Assembly (NCBI GenBank): GCA_001938995.1 | Contig: MKZN01000001.1 | Coordinates: forward strand, 186,001-250,000 | Direction: 5' to 3' | DNA length: 64,000 bases | Origin: Bacillus pumilus | Lineage (GTDB): Bacteria > Bacillota > Bacilli > Bacillales > Bacillaceae | Shown: in pieces, positions 48,702 to 58,986 of the stretch | Position numbering within the stretch: position 1 is the stretch's first letter | Layout: each line of letters opens with the position of its first letter | Notes under the pieces: model-generated | Database searches by the model: none | The model's input: the letters and a program-made list of their open reading frames with translations, nothing else | What the model was told of the DNA's origin: nothing | Translations under genes and position numbers: made by a program

Positions 48702-50120
48702 CTATCTTGATCTGTGAAAGGCTATACCTGTTTTTATTTTCAGCAGAGAAAGCAGCACATCGGTAGATCGCGCATGCGGATAATGTTCTTTGATGAAAAG
48801 AGCTCCCTGCTGTTTCGCCAGTTTCATCTCTTGTTCATCTGACAAAATACGGATCGCCTTCTCAGCAAGTTCAACTGGTTTTTCCATATGATAGCTACCA
48901 AGTGACTCGTAATAAGGGTACCTTCTGCCCTCTGTCATTTTCCCAATCAGCACACTTTTTTGAAACAGCATGGCTTCAAGGCCTACTGTTGACGTAAGCG
49001 TAATGACCATATCCATATATGGCAGGAGGTCATATAGATCAATTTCTTTTTTGATCAATTTCACTTGGTTCGCTGCCCGCTCAATGGATACATAATCATT
49101 TAAACGGTTTCGGGCCATTTCCCAAGGGTGCGGTTTGATGATGAGCTGGATATCCTTTTGTTTCGCAAGTGTTTTCAACACATTTACATAAAAAGCTTCC
49201 GAAAACGGCTGTGTTGCCACAAGCACCGTCTTTTTTCCTGGACTGAAGTTCAATTTACGAAACAGTAACTCCTGCTGAAGTGGTTTTCGATCCTTCACCA
49301 TATCAAACCTCGGGTGACCTGTGATCTCCACCTGTTCAGGCTGACAGCCCTTATCTTCATACCAGTCCTTTTCATACTTTCCAAACACCCCATGAAGTGT
49401 TGTGAAAATCGGCAAAAAGGCTTCATCCCCCATAAGTGCGCCATGCTGAAGACAGATACTCGTGATATGACGCTTCACTGTTTGCAGGGCCAGCACACGG
49501 CTATACACATCCTCCGTCGTACCGACAACGACGGCTGCAATGGGCTGCATGTGAAATAACGTCTCTATCTGATCAATTACATCAATGAATTGCACAATGT
49601 CTTTCCGTAGCTTTTCTTTAAAAAAGGCTGTGCCAAAGACAGGGTGCTTTGCGTAAGGTTTCAAAAGAGCATTTGCTTTTTCAATATATTCAGCATGGGC
49701 TTCTTTATTAACCTCACTCGCTAATTCGGGCTTGCTGATCACTGGCAATCCGAAATAATCAGCTTTTTTCCAGCGAGCCAGCACTAGCGTTTGATTCGGA
49801 TGGAATTGTGTATAGTTGTTTTCAGTAAAGCGCAGGTGCTCAAAGTGAAGCAACACCTTGCCATTTTGCGGACGATAAGCGATACGCTTGATCTGCTGTT
49901 TGTGCTGATCAAAAAATGGCTGTATGTCTTGTGGCAAGGGACAAGCGGTTGTTAGTTGATGACCAAATGCTTCATCTTCCATTTGATCTCTTGTCTCAGG
50001 ACTGATGTATTGATAAAAATTACTAATTAACCCAAGAGGAATATGCCGGTAAGATAAGTCCTTCATGAGGTTCACATACTCAAAGTACACCTGCCAATAA
50101 TGATGAATATAGTGCGGCAC
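48702..50120 (-). CDS. spsB: SpsB, putative capsule/CDP-glycerol-type glycosyltransferase
   Basis: 472 residues, soluble or peripheral. The C-terminal half looks like a GT-B fold transferase: TGHPRFDMVK, KTVLVATQPFSEAF, LIIKPHPWEMARNRL (PHP...E motif) and DMVITLTSTVGLEAMLF. It probably adds or transfers sugars for the spore-coat polysaccharide; the donor is not known. Five bp behind spsA. Confidence 0.88.
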   Translation of the reverse strand: MPHYIHHYWQVYFEYVNLMKDLSYRHIPLGLISNFYQYISPETRDQMEDEAFGHQLTTACPLPQDIQPFFDQHKQQIKRIAYRPQNGKVLLHFEHLRFTENNYTQFHPNQTLVLARWKKADYFGLPVISKPELASEVNKEAHAEYIEKANALLKPYAKHPVFGTAFFKEKLRKDIVQFIDVIDQIETLFHMQPIAAVVVGTTEDVYSRVLALQTVKRHITSICLQHGALMGDEAFLPIFTTLHGVFGKYEKDWYEDKGCQPEQVEITGHPRFDMVKDRKPLQQELLFRKLNFSPGKKTVLVATQPFSEAFYVNVLKTLAKQKDIQLIIKPHPWEMARNRLNDYVSIERAANQVKLIKKEIDLYDLLPYMDMVITLTSTVGLEAMLFQKSVLIGKMTEGRRYPYYESLGSYHMEKPVELAEKAIRILSDEQEMKLAKQQGALFIKEHYPHARSTDVLLSLLKIKTGIAFHRSR

Positions 50121-50125
50121 TTAGA

Positions 50126-50944
<819 letters not shown>

Positions 50945-51071
50945 TCATAAAGAGACTGGAGAGTGACCTATTTTTTATAAAATTGTATTTTTTTATTATT
51001 CGACCTTTGAAAAGCGCAAACTCTTTGGTAATATAAGTAATCATTTGTATGTGTTAAAGGAGTAAAGAATA

Positions 51072-51746
51072 TTGGAATCGATGAAGAGTACTTTACCGGA
51101 AAATGAGGAAGCAAAAGGATTTTTTCGATTTTTAAAGATTTTCGTTTCGACAAAAATGATTGTTCGCTCATATCGTCATTCCTCTATTCCGATATGGCTC
51201 ATGATTCTTCTAGCAAGTATCGCAGGCACGAGCTGGATCTATGAAGGATATTTTAGTGAGTATATGGGCAATCATATTCCGTTTCCTGATATTCTGTTAC
51301 ACGGGGCCATTCGGGGAATTATAGCGGGAAATATCATTCTTTTCGGCGGTACACTTTTGATACAGTGGTTAGGACGTGTCTTATTTGGCAGTCAAGCCTC
51401 CTATCCATATGTTCTCAAAACATATACGCTGACAGTCATTTTTCCCTCCGCCGTATTTGCTCTGACATGGATATCCTCTGTAATCACGCTTGGTCCTTAT
51501 ACATTTGTCAGAGTCTCACCTTATTTAGACCTGCAATATGGTATATGGTATTATCTCAATCTATGGACACTCACTGAAGCATATGCGAAGACATGGATAT
51601 TCGGTATGGCTATTTTAGGCACTGTCGATGCGCTTCAACTCAAAGTGTGGCAAGCTTTCATGATTGTTGTTATCCCGCTTGCTACCTGTTTTATCTTGAT
51701 CACACTTCTATTTGATATCCAGCGCGCTGTAAACTGGATGGTGTAA
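51072..51746 (+). CDS. Yip1-like integral membrane protein
   Basis: 224 residues with five predicted membrane helices (near 42-60, 76-100, 122-145, 160-180, 190-215) and a charged N-terminus. It fits the YIP1 family, whose role in bacteria is unknown. The start is a TTG at 51072, nine bases after AAAGGAG; the ATG three codons on is too far from the site. Divergent from spsA and 150 bp before gerQ. It could be the counterpart of YwdD, but I am not sure. Confidence 0.75.
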   Translation: MESMKSTLPENEEAKGFFRFLKIFVSTKMIVRSYRHSSIPIWLMILLASIAGTSWIYEGYFSEYMGNHIPFPDILLHGAIRGIIAGNIILFGGTLLIQWLGRVLFGSQASYPYVLKTYTLTVIFPSAVFALTWISSVITLGPYTFVRVSPYLDLQYGIWYYLNLWTLTEAYAKTWIFGMAILGTVDALQLKVWQAFMIVVIPLATCFILITLLFDIQRAVNWMV

Positions 51747-51777
51747 AGGGATCTGCTCCAAGCAGTCCCTTTTTTTC
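51746..51777 (+). terminator. Terminator of the Yip1-like gene
   Basis: AGGGA-TGCT paired with AGCA-TCCCT with small bulges, loop of 3, followed by a seven-T run; starts in the stop codon. Confidence 0.75.
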
Positions 51778-51786
51778 GTTCATTGT

Positions 51787-51815
51787 ACATATTCTGCCCT
51801 CCTGTCTCATAGGGT
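51787..51815 (+). promoter_or_regulatory. Sigma-E type promoter for gerQ
   Basis: ACATATT (51787-51793), 14-bp spacer, CATAGGGT (51808-51815). The -35 matches the sigma-E consensus KMATATT at six of seven, the -10 has the CATAnnnT frame. B. subtilis gerQ is a sigma-E gene. It lies 84 bp before the start. Confidence 0.65.
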
Positions 51816-51898
51816 GAAAGAGAGATAGAACGCTATGAAAACAACAGGCGTCTATACGCCTTCTGTTTAGAACATCAAGAGGAAAGAGGAGGAACGTT

Positions 51899-52426
51899 AT
51901 GAAATTGAAAAATCAATTTGGGCAAGGTTCGGGCTTCGAAGGTCAAGATTTACGCCAGCAACAATATGGAGCAAATCCGTATCCTGCGCAACAGATGGGT
52001 TATTCAGCCCCTCCCCAAATGCAGGGCCAAATGCAGCAAGGGTACTCACCAATGCCGTCTACTGGTACTACACAAGGTCAAGGTACACAAGGCGGCGGGC
52101 AGCCATATCAAATTCCCTCAGGACCAATTTATCAGCAAAATGTCACCGGTCAACTTCCACTTGAGCAATCCTATATTGAAAATATTTTAAGATTGAACCG
52201 TGGCAAAGTGGCGACGATTTATATGACATTTGAGGCGAGTAAAGAATGGAATTCGAAGATTTTTAGAGGGGTCATTGAAGCGGCTGGCCGTGACCACATT
52301 ATCATTAGTGATAACAAGACAGGTACACGATACTTACTGTTAACCATATACCTTGATTACATTACGTTTGATGGGGAAATTCAATATGACTATCCATACT
52401 CTATGTCGACTTACTCTCCTAGATAA
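51899..52426 (+). CDS. gerQ: Spore coat protein GerQ
   Basis: Inner-coat protein that holds the cortex hydrolase CwlJ for germination; it is cross-linked by transglutaminase Tgl. 175 residues. The first 85 or so are low complexity, rich in Gln, Gly, Pro and Met (QQYGANPYPAQQMGYS and similar), longer and freer than the rest. The C-terminal domain is strongly conserved: YIENILRLNRGKVATIYMTF, IIEAAGRDHIIISD, TRYLLLTIYLDYITFD. Start behind GAGGAGG. Terminator at 52442-52470. Confidence 0.94.
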   Translation: MKLKNQFGQGSGFEGQDLRQQQYGANPYPAQQMGYSAPPQMQGQMQQGYSPMPSTGTTQGQGTQGGGQPYQIPSGPIYQQNVTGQLPLEQSYIENILRLNRGKVATIYMTFEASKEWNSKIFRGVIEAAGRDHIIISDNKTGTRYLLLTIYLDYITFDGEIQYDYPYSMSTYSPR

Positions 52427-52441
52427 TTCAATCAGCATGAC

Positions 52442-52470
52442 AAAAGCAAGGTGCAGCTGCCCTTGCTTTT
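52442..52470 (+). terminator. Terminator of gerQ
   Basis: 10-bp arms (52442-52451 and 52461-52470) with loop of 9 and T-run on the plus strand. Confidence 0.85.
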
Positions 52471-52569
52471 TTTCTTGTGGGTTCCACCTTTCTAGGTTTT
52501 TGACACATCCTTACGCATTCACACATAGGATGCCTAGTAGTTTTTCAAAAGCCTAGAGAGGTGACAACA

Positions 52570-53187
52570 ATGACTGTTGAGCTGGATTATACTTCGCCGA
52601 ACGTCCAATATTCTTATGACTTGAAACACAGCACCAGTGTGAAATACGATCAGCATAATCTGATTCGTATATTGGGGAAAAAACAATTAAATTCGTTAGA
52701 TCAAATCTCCTTACTTGATATCTATTTGGGTAAAAGCAAAATGGTGGAGCCGCATTATCATCAAAACGCTGCAGAGCTCGTTTACTGTATCGCTGGCTCT
52801 GTCGCTGTTTCCATGCTCAATCCATTTACAAAAAAACTACAGACCTATACCATTACCCCGGGTCAGGTAGCAAATGTACCTCAAGGTTGGTGGCACTATG
52901 AGATCGCCTTGCAGGACAGAACGCATTTGTTAGCTATTTTTAACGCATCTACGCCAGATGTGACCCTTGGTTCAGACCTACTCACCCTAACACCACCTCA
53001 CATCATGGCACATGCTTATTGCATGAACGAGACGCAGTGGAAGCAGACAACACAGCCTGTGAAATCAGGCGTGTTTATCGGACCGTTTTGTCCACGAGAG
53101 GAACAGGCCCAAACGCATCCTGTCCCTCCCTCTCACTACATCCCTTATGATCAGACACCGCCCAACTACTCTCCTTACTGGAATTAA
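52570..53187 (+). CDS. Cupin-domain protein with Pro/Tyr-rich tail
   Basis: 205 residues. A single cupin barrel (about 60-150) with metal ligands in EPHYHQNAAELVYCIAGS (HxH...E) and VPQGWWHYE; this layout resembles germin/oxalate-decarboxylase type cupins. The C-terminal 25 residues are rich in Pro, His and Tyr (VPPSHYIPYDQTPPNYSPYW), like coat proteins. ATG at 52570 behind GAGAGGTGACAACA; a GTG at 52561 overlaps the site. It stands between gerQ and ywdK, where B. subtilis has no such gene as far as I recall. A spore-surface role is inference. Confidence 0.75.
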   Translation: MTVELDYTSPNVQYSYDLKHSTSVKYDQHNLIRILGKKQLNSLDQISLLDIYLGKSKMVEPHYHQNAAELVYCIAGSVAVSMLNPFTKKLQTYTITPGQVANVPQGWWHYEIALQDRTHLLAIFNASTPDVTLGSDLLTLTPPHIMAHAYCMNETQWKQTTQPVKSGVFIGPFCPREEQAQTHPVPPSHYIPYDQTPPNYSPYWN

Positions 53188-53195
53188 TCAAAAAA

Positions 53196-53220
53196 ACCGA
53201 TGCCCCATCAGAGCATCGGT
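53196..53220. terminator. Terminator between the cupin gene and ywdK
   Basis: 8-bp arms ACCGATGC (53196-53203) and GCATCGGT (53213-53220). The A-run before it gives a T-run for the minus strand (ywdK). Confidence 0.75.
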
Positions 53221-53228
53221 TCTGTGAC

Positions 53229-53600
53229 TTATAAATTTTTTGCTGCTGCAATGACAAGTAATACCCATGAAGCGATAAACGCCACTCCACCAATTGGGGT
53301 AATGGCACCAAGAATTTTCACCTGTGTCAATGCCAGCACATAAAGGCTACCCGAGAAGAAAAGAATCCCAGCAAGCATCACCCAACCAGCAGTTGGGACT
53401 AAAGAGATACCTGACAGCTTATCTGCGAGAAAAGCGACAATAAATAATCCAATGGCATGGAACATTTGATATTGAACACCTTTATTCCATATATCGATAT
53501 ACTTCTCAGGGATCTTCCCTTCTAATCCATGTGCACCGAAGGCTCCAAGCCCTACAGCGAGCATCGCGTTAATGGCACCTAAAATGAAAAATAGTTTCAT
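53229..53600 (-). CDS. ywdK: DUF423 membrane protein YwdK
   Basis: 123 residues, four membrane helices. DUF423/UPF0382 hallmarks: LGAFGAHGLEGK near the N-terminus and KGVQYQMFHAIGLF. Function unknown. Start at 53600 follows GAAGGAG. 70 bp behind ywdJ; the same order as in B. subtilis. Confidence 0.92.
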   Translation of the reverse strand: MKLFFILGAINAMLAVGLGAFGAHGLEGKIPEKYIDIWNKGVQYQMFHAIGLFIVAFLADKLSGISLVPTAGWVMLAGILFFSGSLYVLALTQVKILGAITPIGGVAFIASWVLLVIAAAKNL

Positions 53601-53670
53601 TCGACATTCTCCTTCTCTCGTCAGTTATGTTTATCATAGCGTGCCTTTCATCCGACATACAACTTTCCCT

Positions 53671-54975
53671 TTACGTTGACACGAGATTGTCGGATTTCTG
53701 TTTCCTTAATAACACTTGGTCCACAACAATGGCAATGAGTGTACCGAGAACAAGCCCATTGCTTAATAAAGAAATAAGAACCGGATGCATACCTTCAAGC
53801 GCTGCCTGCGGCACAAACATCGCTCCCACACCTGCCAAAACAGCGATCCCGAGCACAAATCGAATGCGCGGGAGTTCTTCCTTTTCATATTGATCAAATT
53901 CTGACATGGCGATTCCAATCATGGATGAGAAAACAACAAAGTTGACAGCAAGCCCAACAGGTGGTGGCAATGCCGAGAAAAAGCTCATGAAAAGAGGAAA
54001 TAAACTAATCACCACAATCAAGAGACTTCCAAGGAAGAATGGCTTTCTAGATGGGATTTTTGTTGTTTGGATAAACCCAGCTGCGCCCGAAATTGGCACA
54101 GGTGCAATCGCACCAATCATCCCACTGAGCAAATGTCCGAATGCGGCGACAAAACCCGCAGGACGAGCTCGATTGCGATCTCGCAGCTCACCAAACGCCT
54201 TCACCGAGCTTTCCACAATACGAATACTTGCCAGCATGTTCACAATGAGTAAAATCGTAATAAAAAAGGACGTGACAAGCAATCCACTGTCAAACACCGG
54301 CATACCAAATGGAAACAGTTTCGGAAACTCGATGAGATGCTCAGGCATTCGAACAGGCTTAGCCAATCCGAGAAGCGCGAATAACAGCCACCCACCCGCA
54401 AGTGCGAACAACACAGAAAACTGTCTGAGATAATGCCATTTAGAGCGGCTGATGATAAAGGTCATGACGATAATCAAGATGGATAGACAAAAGACTAGAC
54501 CGTCCACCTGATTTCCCCGATAGCCAATGCCCATCAGCCCTTTCATGATCGGCTCACTTAACTGCACCACAAGTAACAGCAAATAGATGCCAGTCACGAC
54601 TGGCGTAAATAATGATGCGAGCCAATTAATGATTTTAAAAAGACTAAAAATAAAAAAGAAAACAGCACTAAAAATTAAAGCCCCTTGTAAAGCTTGCAAC
54701 GTTTCAGGATATGTAGCAAAAATCGTTCCTGTCATGCCTGCATAAAGTGTATACACACCCCACCACAGGCCTGCTGGACTCTCATTAATCGGTAGCATAT
54801 GGCCACATAAACATTGCACCATCGCCACTAGCCCAAGTGAAAAGAATGTACTTTGGATCAGCTCTGCCGATTGCACTTGATTCAATTCGAAGGCTTGTGC
54901 AATTGCAATGGGTACTGCAATTGAAGCTGCGATAAAAAATGCCATCCATTGAATGGCCCCCAAAAATAGTTTCAA
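53671..54975 (-). CDS. ywdJ: Nucleobase:cation symporter-2 family permease YwdJ
   Basis: Probable purine/xanthine-type permease. About 434 residues, 12-14 membrane helices, NCS2 family. The signature region is visible as FGHLLSGMIGAIAPVPISGAAG (divergent from the usual Q-x-E/P-x-N-x-G), so substrate is uncertain. Start is likely the TTG at 54975, six bases after GAAGGTG; the frame's GTG at 54984 overlaps that site. Thirty-three bp behind ywdI. Confidence 0.85.
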   Translation of the reverse strand: MKLFLGAIQWMAFFIAASIAVPIAIAQAFELNQVQSAELIQSTFFSLGLVAMVQCLCGHMLPINESPAGLWWGVYTLYAGMTGTIFATYPETLQALQGALIFSAVFFFIFSLFKIINWLASLFTPVVTGIYLLLLVVQLSEPIMKGLMGIGYRGNQVDGLVFCLSILIIVMTFIISRSKWHYLRQFSVLFALAGGWLLFALLGLAKPVRMPEHLIEFPKLFPFGMPVFDSGLLVTSFFITILLIVNMLASIRIVESSVKAFGELRDRNRARPAGFVAAFGHLLSGMIGAIAPVPISGAAGFIQTTKIPSRKPFFLGSLLIVVISLFPLFMSFFSALPPPVGLAVNFVVFSSMIGIAMSEFDQYEKEELPRIRFVLGIAVLAGVGAMFVPQAALEGMHPVLISLLSNGLVLGTLIAIVVDQVLLRKQKSDNLVST

Positions 54976-55008
54976 TCCAATCACCTTCCCTTTGTCGTGG
55001 CAAGACCA

Positions 55009-55341
55009 CTAAAAATCAAAAATAGAGTCGCCGTTCCCGTCTTTCTCTTTTTGATCATTTTCTTGATGTTGGAATTTTTTCGCCCCACTGGTGCCCATCA
55101 GCTTCTCTAGCATAGCTTGATCCGGTGACACGGATGGCGAAGGCGCCGATGAAATAGATGGAGGTGGTGACATAACAGATGACTGCGGCATTTGCGCCTG
55201 TGATGGTGCGTCTAAAATGACCTCACACAATGAAGAAATGGCGGCTACTTGGCGTTTCACCTCTTCATCATTTCCAGTTTGTTTCGCTTTTTGAATCGCT
55301 TCCTCCATTTTTTGTAGCAAACTTGATATATGAATATTCAA
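55009..55341 (-). CDS. ywdI: YwdI, small protein of unknown function
   Basis: 110 residues from a TTG at 55341 behind GGAGGGTCTACCC. N-terminal helix (SSLLQKMEEAIQKAKQ) and a Pro/Ser/Gln-rich, disordered second half ending in an acidic SIFDF. Cytoplasmic. Named from position before ywdJ and size. Confidence 0.75.
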   Translation of the reverse strand: MNIHISSLLQKMEEAIQKAKQTGNDEEVKRQVAAISSLCEVILDAPSQAQMPQSSVMSPPPSISSAPSPSVSPDQAMLEKLMGTSGAKKFQHQENDQKEKDGNGDSIFDF

Positions 55342-55519
55342 GGGTAGACCCTCCAATCATGAATTTCGTTCCCAACGTTATTTTACCAAATGAATAAACC
55401 GAATGGGGTCATCCATCTGCATTTTTTCCAAAGCAGTGCGCTCAAGCCCCTCTTATTTGACCGATATAAGAGATTCCCACATAATATAAGAAACAAAACG
55501 TCATGGAAAGGATCAATTG

Positions 55520-56878
55520 ATGGACAAGCTAACGGCTCTATTAACAAAACAAAAGGCCTTTCAAAAGCCGGCGATCGAGGAGCGCCTCCGCATCCTCAGA
55601 AAGCTGAAAGAAGTAATCAAACAGCAGGAGAAGGACATATTACAAGCTTTAGCACACGACTTACATAAATCAGAACAGGAAGCGTATACAACAGAGGTCG
55701 GCATGGTGTACGAAGAAATCAATCATACCATGAAGCATCTGCACAAGTGGGCAAAGACGTCAAATGTGAAAACACCCCTGACTCATCTTGGTTCAAAAAG
55801 TATGATCATCAAGGAGCCTTATGGAAGTGTGCTCGTTATCGCTCCTTGGAATTATCCTTTCCAGTTGGCACTCTCTCCATTAGTCGGAGCGATATCCGCT
55901 GGTAATGCGGTGACATTAAAACCGTCAGAGCTGACCCCGCAAGTCTCACAGGTGATTCGTACCATTGTAGAGCGTGTGTTTCAAGAAGACCAGGCGGTTG
56001 TCGTAGAAGGCGGAGTTGACATCAGTACACAGCTACTGAAACAGCCCTTTGACTATATCTTCTTTACTGGAAGTGTGTCTGTCGGCAAAATCGTCATGGA
56101 AGCCGCCGCAAAGCATCTGACACCTGTCACGCTTGAACTTGGCGGAAAAAGTCCTTGCATCGTCATGCCAGATGCTGATCTCAAACTCGCCGCGAAACGG
56201 ATCACATTTGGGAAATTCACAAATGCTGGTCAAACATGTATTGCCCCGGATTATTTACTTGTTCATGAATCCGTTAAAGAAGAACTGCTAAGGGAAATGA
56301 CCGTTTGTATCCATGATTTCTTTGGTGAACAACCCGAAATAAATCCGCACTTCGGAAAAAACGTCAGCCAACGCCACTTTGATAGACTCTCTCAATTTCT
56401 TTCAAACGGCACCATTGTGACGGGCGGACAGCGCAATGAACAAGAGCTCAAAATAGCGCCAACCATTTTAGATCATATTTCATGGGACGACCCCGTGATG
56501 CAGGAGGAAATTTTCGGGCCCATTTTGCCCGTCATGACATTTGATTCACTCGATGAGGCTGCTGACATGATCAAGGCTAGACCAAAGCCGCTCGCACTTT
56601 ACTTATTCACCACTAGTAAACAAACAGAATCCTATGTTCTTGACCACCTCTCATTTGGTGGAGGGTGTATCAACGACACATTGATGCATGTAGCCACCCC
56701 GTATTTGCCTTTTGGAGGCATCGGTGAAAGCGGGATGGGTCGATATCATGGAAGGGAGAGCTTTTTCACCTTTACTCATGAAAAAAGTGTCCTCCGCCAG
56801 ACCAATCGATTCGATTTCTCCTTCCGATACCCAAATGCGAAAAACGGGCTCGACATCGTACGTAAATTTTTAAAATAA
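55520..56878 (+). CDS. ywdH: Aldehyde dehydrogenase YwdH
   Basis: NAD(P)-dependent aldehyde dehydrogenase, class 3-like, 452 residues. Glu in TLELGGKSP near 206, catalytic Cys in [13 protein letters not shown] near 240, [10 protein letters not shown] near 330. The C-terminal end (about 430-452) is hydrophobic and basic, as in membrane-linked fatty aldehyde dehydrogenases. ATG at 55520 (a TTG precedes it) behind AAAGGATCAATTG. Convergent with ung. Confidence 0.92.
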   Translation: MDKLTALLTKQKAFQKPAIEERLRILRKLKEVIKQQEKDILQALAHDLHKSEQEAYTTEVGMVYEEINHTMKHLHKWAKTSNVKTPLTHLGSKSMIIKEPYGSVLVIAPWNYPFQLALSPLVGAISAGNAVTLKPSELTPQVSQVIRTIVERVFQEDQAVVVEGGVDISTQLLKQPFDYIFFTGSVSVGKIVMEAAAKHLTPVTLELGGKSPCIVMPDADLKLAAKRITFGKFTNAGQTCIAPDYLLVHESVKEELLREMTVCIHDFFGEQPEINPHFGKNVSQRHFDRLSQFLSNGTIVTGGQRNEQELKIAPTILDHISWDDPVMQEEIFGPILPVMTFDSLDEAADMIKARPKPLALYLFTTSKQTESYVLDHLSFGGGCINDTLMHVATPYLPFGGIGESGMGRYHGRESFFTFTHEKSVLRQTNRFDFSFRYPNAKNGLDIVRKFLK

Positions 56879-56911
56879 ACAGGACGAAGGGGGTTCCCCT
56901 CGTCCTGTTTT
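56877..56911. terminator. Bidirectional terminator between ywdH and ung
   Basis: Long stem: AAACAGGACGA plus GGGG on the left, CCCC plus TCGTCCTGTTT on the right (56877-56910), one bulged A, T-runs on both strands. Confidence 0.9.
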
Positions 56912-57592
56912 CTATTCAATATCAGACATACACCAATTGATTTCTTCTAGCCCCATTTGCGTTAAATGCGTGTTCACTTTGGAAAATGGACGGCTGCCAA
57001 AAAAGCCGTTTCTTGCTGAAAATGGACTTGGATGAGGTGATTCAATGATGTAATGCTTGTTTTGATCAATGCGATCTTTTTTATTTTGGGCATGTCTTCC
57101 CCATAACACAAAAACGACAGGTTGATCTCGTTCATTCAATACATCAATGACTCGGTCGGTTACACGCTCCCAGCCCTTTCCTTTATGCGAATTCGCTTCG
57201 CCTTTTCTCACAGTTAACACGGTGTTGAGTAAAAGCACGCCTTGCTCTGCCCAGCTGACAAGTGAACCGTGGTTTGGCACAGGGCATCCTAGGTCATCAT
57301 GTAGCTCCTTAAAAATATTCTTCAATGACGGTGGTTGTTTGACACCAGGCTGAACCGAAAAACTCAATCCATGTGCCTGACCCGGACCATGATAAGGATC
57401 TTGTCCCAAAATGACCACCTTGACCTTTTCATATGACGTCAAATGAAGAGCACGGTAAATGTCATCCAGTTTCGGAAAGACAGTATGCGCGTGATATTCC
57501 TCATTCAACCACTCACGTAACTCCTGATAATATGGCTGTTCAAATTCACTTTTCATGACAGCCCACCAGCTGTCATTTAAAAATGGCTCCAT
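56912..57592 (-). CDS. ung: Uracil-DNA glycosylase
   Basis: Removes uracil from DNA as the first step of base excision repair. 226 residues from the ATG at 57592 behind GGAGGGGTGCAGAA. Catalytic Asp65 in [16 protein letters not shown]; the substrate loop [11 protein letters not shown] holds the second catalytic His. The start lies inside the end of ywdF (16-bp overlap), so ywdF-ung form an operon. Confidence 0.96.
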   Translation of the reverse strand: MEPFLNDSWWAVMKSEFEQPYYQELREWLNEEYHAHTVFPKLDDIYRALHLTSYEKVKVVILGQDPYHGPGQAHGLSFSVQPGVKQPPSLKNIFKELHDDLGCPVPNHGSLVSWAEQGVLLLNTVLTVRKGEANSHKGKGWERVTDRVIDVLNERDQPVVFVLWGRHAQNKKDRIDQNKHYIIESPHPSPFSARNGFFGSRPFSKVNTHLTQMGLEEINWCMSDIE

Positions 57593-58416
57593 TTCTGCAC
57601 CCCTCCTTTTGCCTGCTGTGCCAACCTTGAGATCATCGGCTCTCCATCCCATACGATCTCACTCTCTGATTCTCGCCTTTTCATCGCTGGTTCTTCTAAT
57701 AACACAGCAAAGTTTGCGGTTGGCAAGTCGCCTAGCTGATGTTTCGCACTTAAGTCATCTAAGTAGTTCTTCCTCGTTTCACCAAGGTCACTTGACTGAT
57801 TCCCCCCGCCGTCAAAAAACGCATAGATCACGCTAGCAGCTGGTACTCTTTTCACACGTGCATGTTTTGACACACGCAAGAAAAAGTCCCAATCCCAATA
57901 ATGATGCATGGCTGGGTCAAAGTAGCCAATATCATCGTGTATTTGGCGTTTATACATACTGCCAGACGGAACATAGGTAGAAAAAACGCGCATATCCTCA
58001 ATATCCGCTGTATAAGCAAATAAACGTCTTGATAGCGGAAAGCGTGTCGCTCCTTTTTCCTCAAAAGAAACGATTTCTGCATCAGAAAAGACAAAGTCGG
58101 CGTCTTCTAGCGCTTGGCTCATCCGTTCTATGTGGCAAGGTGTAAAGTAATCATCATCGTCACTTAGCATGATCACATCCCCTGTCAGCTCCCGCACACC
58201 AATATTTCTCGCATTCACATGCTGAACATTTTCATCTAAATGAATCAAGCGGATCGGAAGCTCAGGATAGAGCTCCTGAATGATGTCCACACGTTCTCCT
58301 GCATCATTCACCACCACAATCTCAAAAGGCTGCACCGTTTGTCTGACAATCGATTCAAGCAGTTCACACAGCGCGTTACGTCGGTTATGTGTCACAATTA
58401 GTAAGGAAATCTTCAT
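57577..58416 (-). CDS. ywdF: GT2 family glycosyltransferase YwdF
   Basis: 279 residues, GT-A fold. [18 protein letters not shown] at the N-terminus, VVNDAGE near 36, DxD-type LSDDDDYF near 92, and the acceptor-site WDWDFFLRV near 172. Acceptor unknown; may belong to surface polysaccharide synthesis like the sps genes. ATG behind AAAGGAGAAAGACAGAT. The C-terminal 60 residues are variable. Confidence 0.9.
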   Translation of the reverse strand: MKISLLIVTHNRRNALCELLESIVRQTVQPFEIVVVNDAGERVDIIQELYPELPIRLIHLDENVQHVNARNIGVRELTGDVIMLSDDDDYFTPCHIERMSQALEDADFVFSDAEIVSFEEKGATRFPLSRRLFAYTADIEDMRVFSTYVPSGSMYKRQIHDDIGYFDPAMHHYWDWDFFLRVSKHARVKRVPAASVIYAFFDGGGNQSSDLGETRKNYLDDLSAKHQLGDLPTANFAVLLEEPAMKRRESESEIVWDGEPMISRLAQQAKGGVQKWSHF

Positions 58417-58493
58417 ATCTGTCTTTCTCCTTTAATAGATTCGTCTTTTTCATTAAAACATAAATTGACTTCATTCTCATGATGTAAAAGGCG

Positions 58494-58519
58494 GTTTGAC
58501 GGTCTGTAAAAATGGGAAT
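58494..58519 (+). promoter_or_regulatory. Sigma-B promoter for the stress protein gene
   Basis: GTTTGA (58494-58499), 14-bp spacer, GGGAAT (58514-58519); each box differs from consensus at one base. 27 bp before the start codon. Confidence 0.75.
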
Positions 58520-58545
58520 TTTTTGATAGAAAGGAGTGATCACCT

Positions 58546-58863
58546 ATGGAATATGTCGTAGTAGAGAATAGTAAACAAGCAAAACAAACCATTGAAGACA
58601 TCCATTCAAAGCACGCATCAAAACAAGCCGTTTTCGTTTTTGCGCATGACGAGTGGCGGTCAGATGATGTCACGCAACAGACAGCCGCTAAAAACATGAC
58701 AGCCATCGACCAAGGGATTTTGGATCAAATAGCTAATGTGATACGCAGCCGAGATGATGAACTCATGGCAAAAATGATGTCGGTTGGCGCCGATCAGAAG
58801 TTAGCCTTAACGCTTTTGGAAGAATTAAAAAAGGGAAAATTGGTCATCTGTCAAAGAGACTGA
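58546..58863 (+). CDS. General stress protein 17M-like (YflT domain)
   Basis: 105 residues, cytoplasmic. It resembles YflT/GSP17M domain proteins: hydrophobic strand (AVFVFAHDEWRSDDVTQQTA) followed by helices. Start at 58546 behind AAAGGAGTGATCACCT. The sigma-B promoter just upstream supports a stress role. Biochemical function unknown. It is not in this position in B. subtilis as far as I recall. Confidence 0.75.
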   Translation: MEYVVVENSKQAKQTIEDIHSKHASKQAVFVFAHDEWRSDDVTQQTAAKNMTAIDQGILDQIANVIRSRDDELMAKMMSVGADQKLALTLLEELKKGKLVICQRD

Positions 58864-58869
58864 ATCAAT

Positions 58870-58897
58870 GCGCTTCCCGAGGCGGGAGCGCTTTTTT
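58870..58897 (+). terminator. Terminator of the stress protein gene
   Basis: GCGCT-CCCG stem with one bulged T (58870-58891), loop of 3, six-T run. Confidence 0.85.
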
Positions 58898-58986
58898 AAA
58901 TCGTTTCATTGTGATAAACGGAAAAGCTGATTATAATAAAGGATAGAACAATAACTGTTACATATCACATTGGAGGTTCAGCAACT

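Noticed and set aside
58413..58706. 97-codon frame (-) opposite the stress protein gene
   Set aside because: Antisense to a gene with a good promoter and ribosome site; no site of its own.
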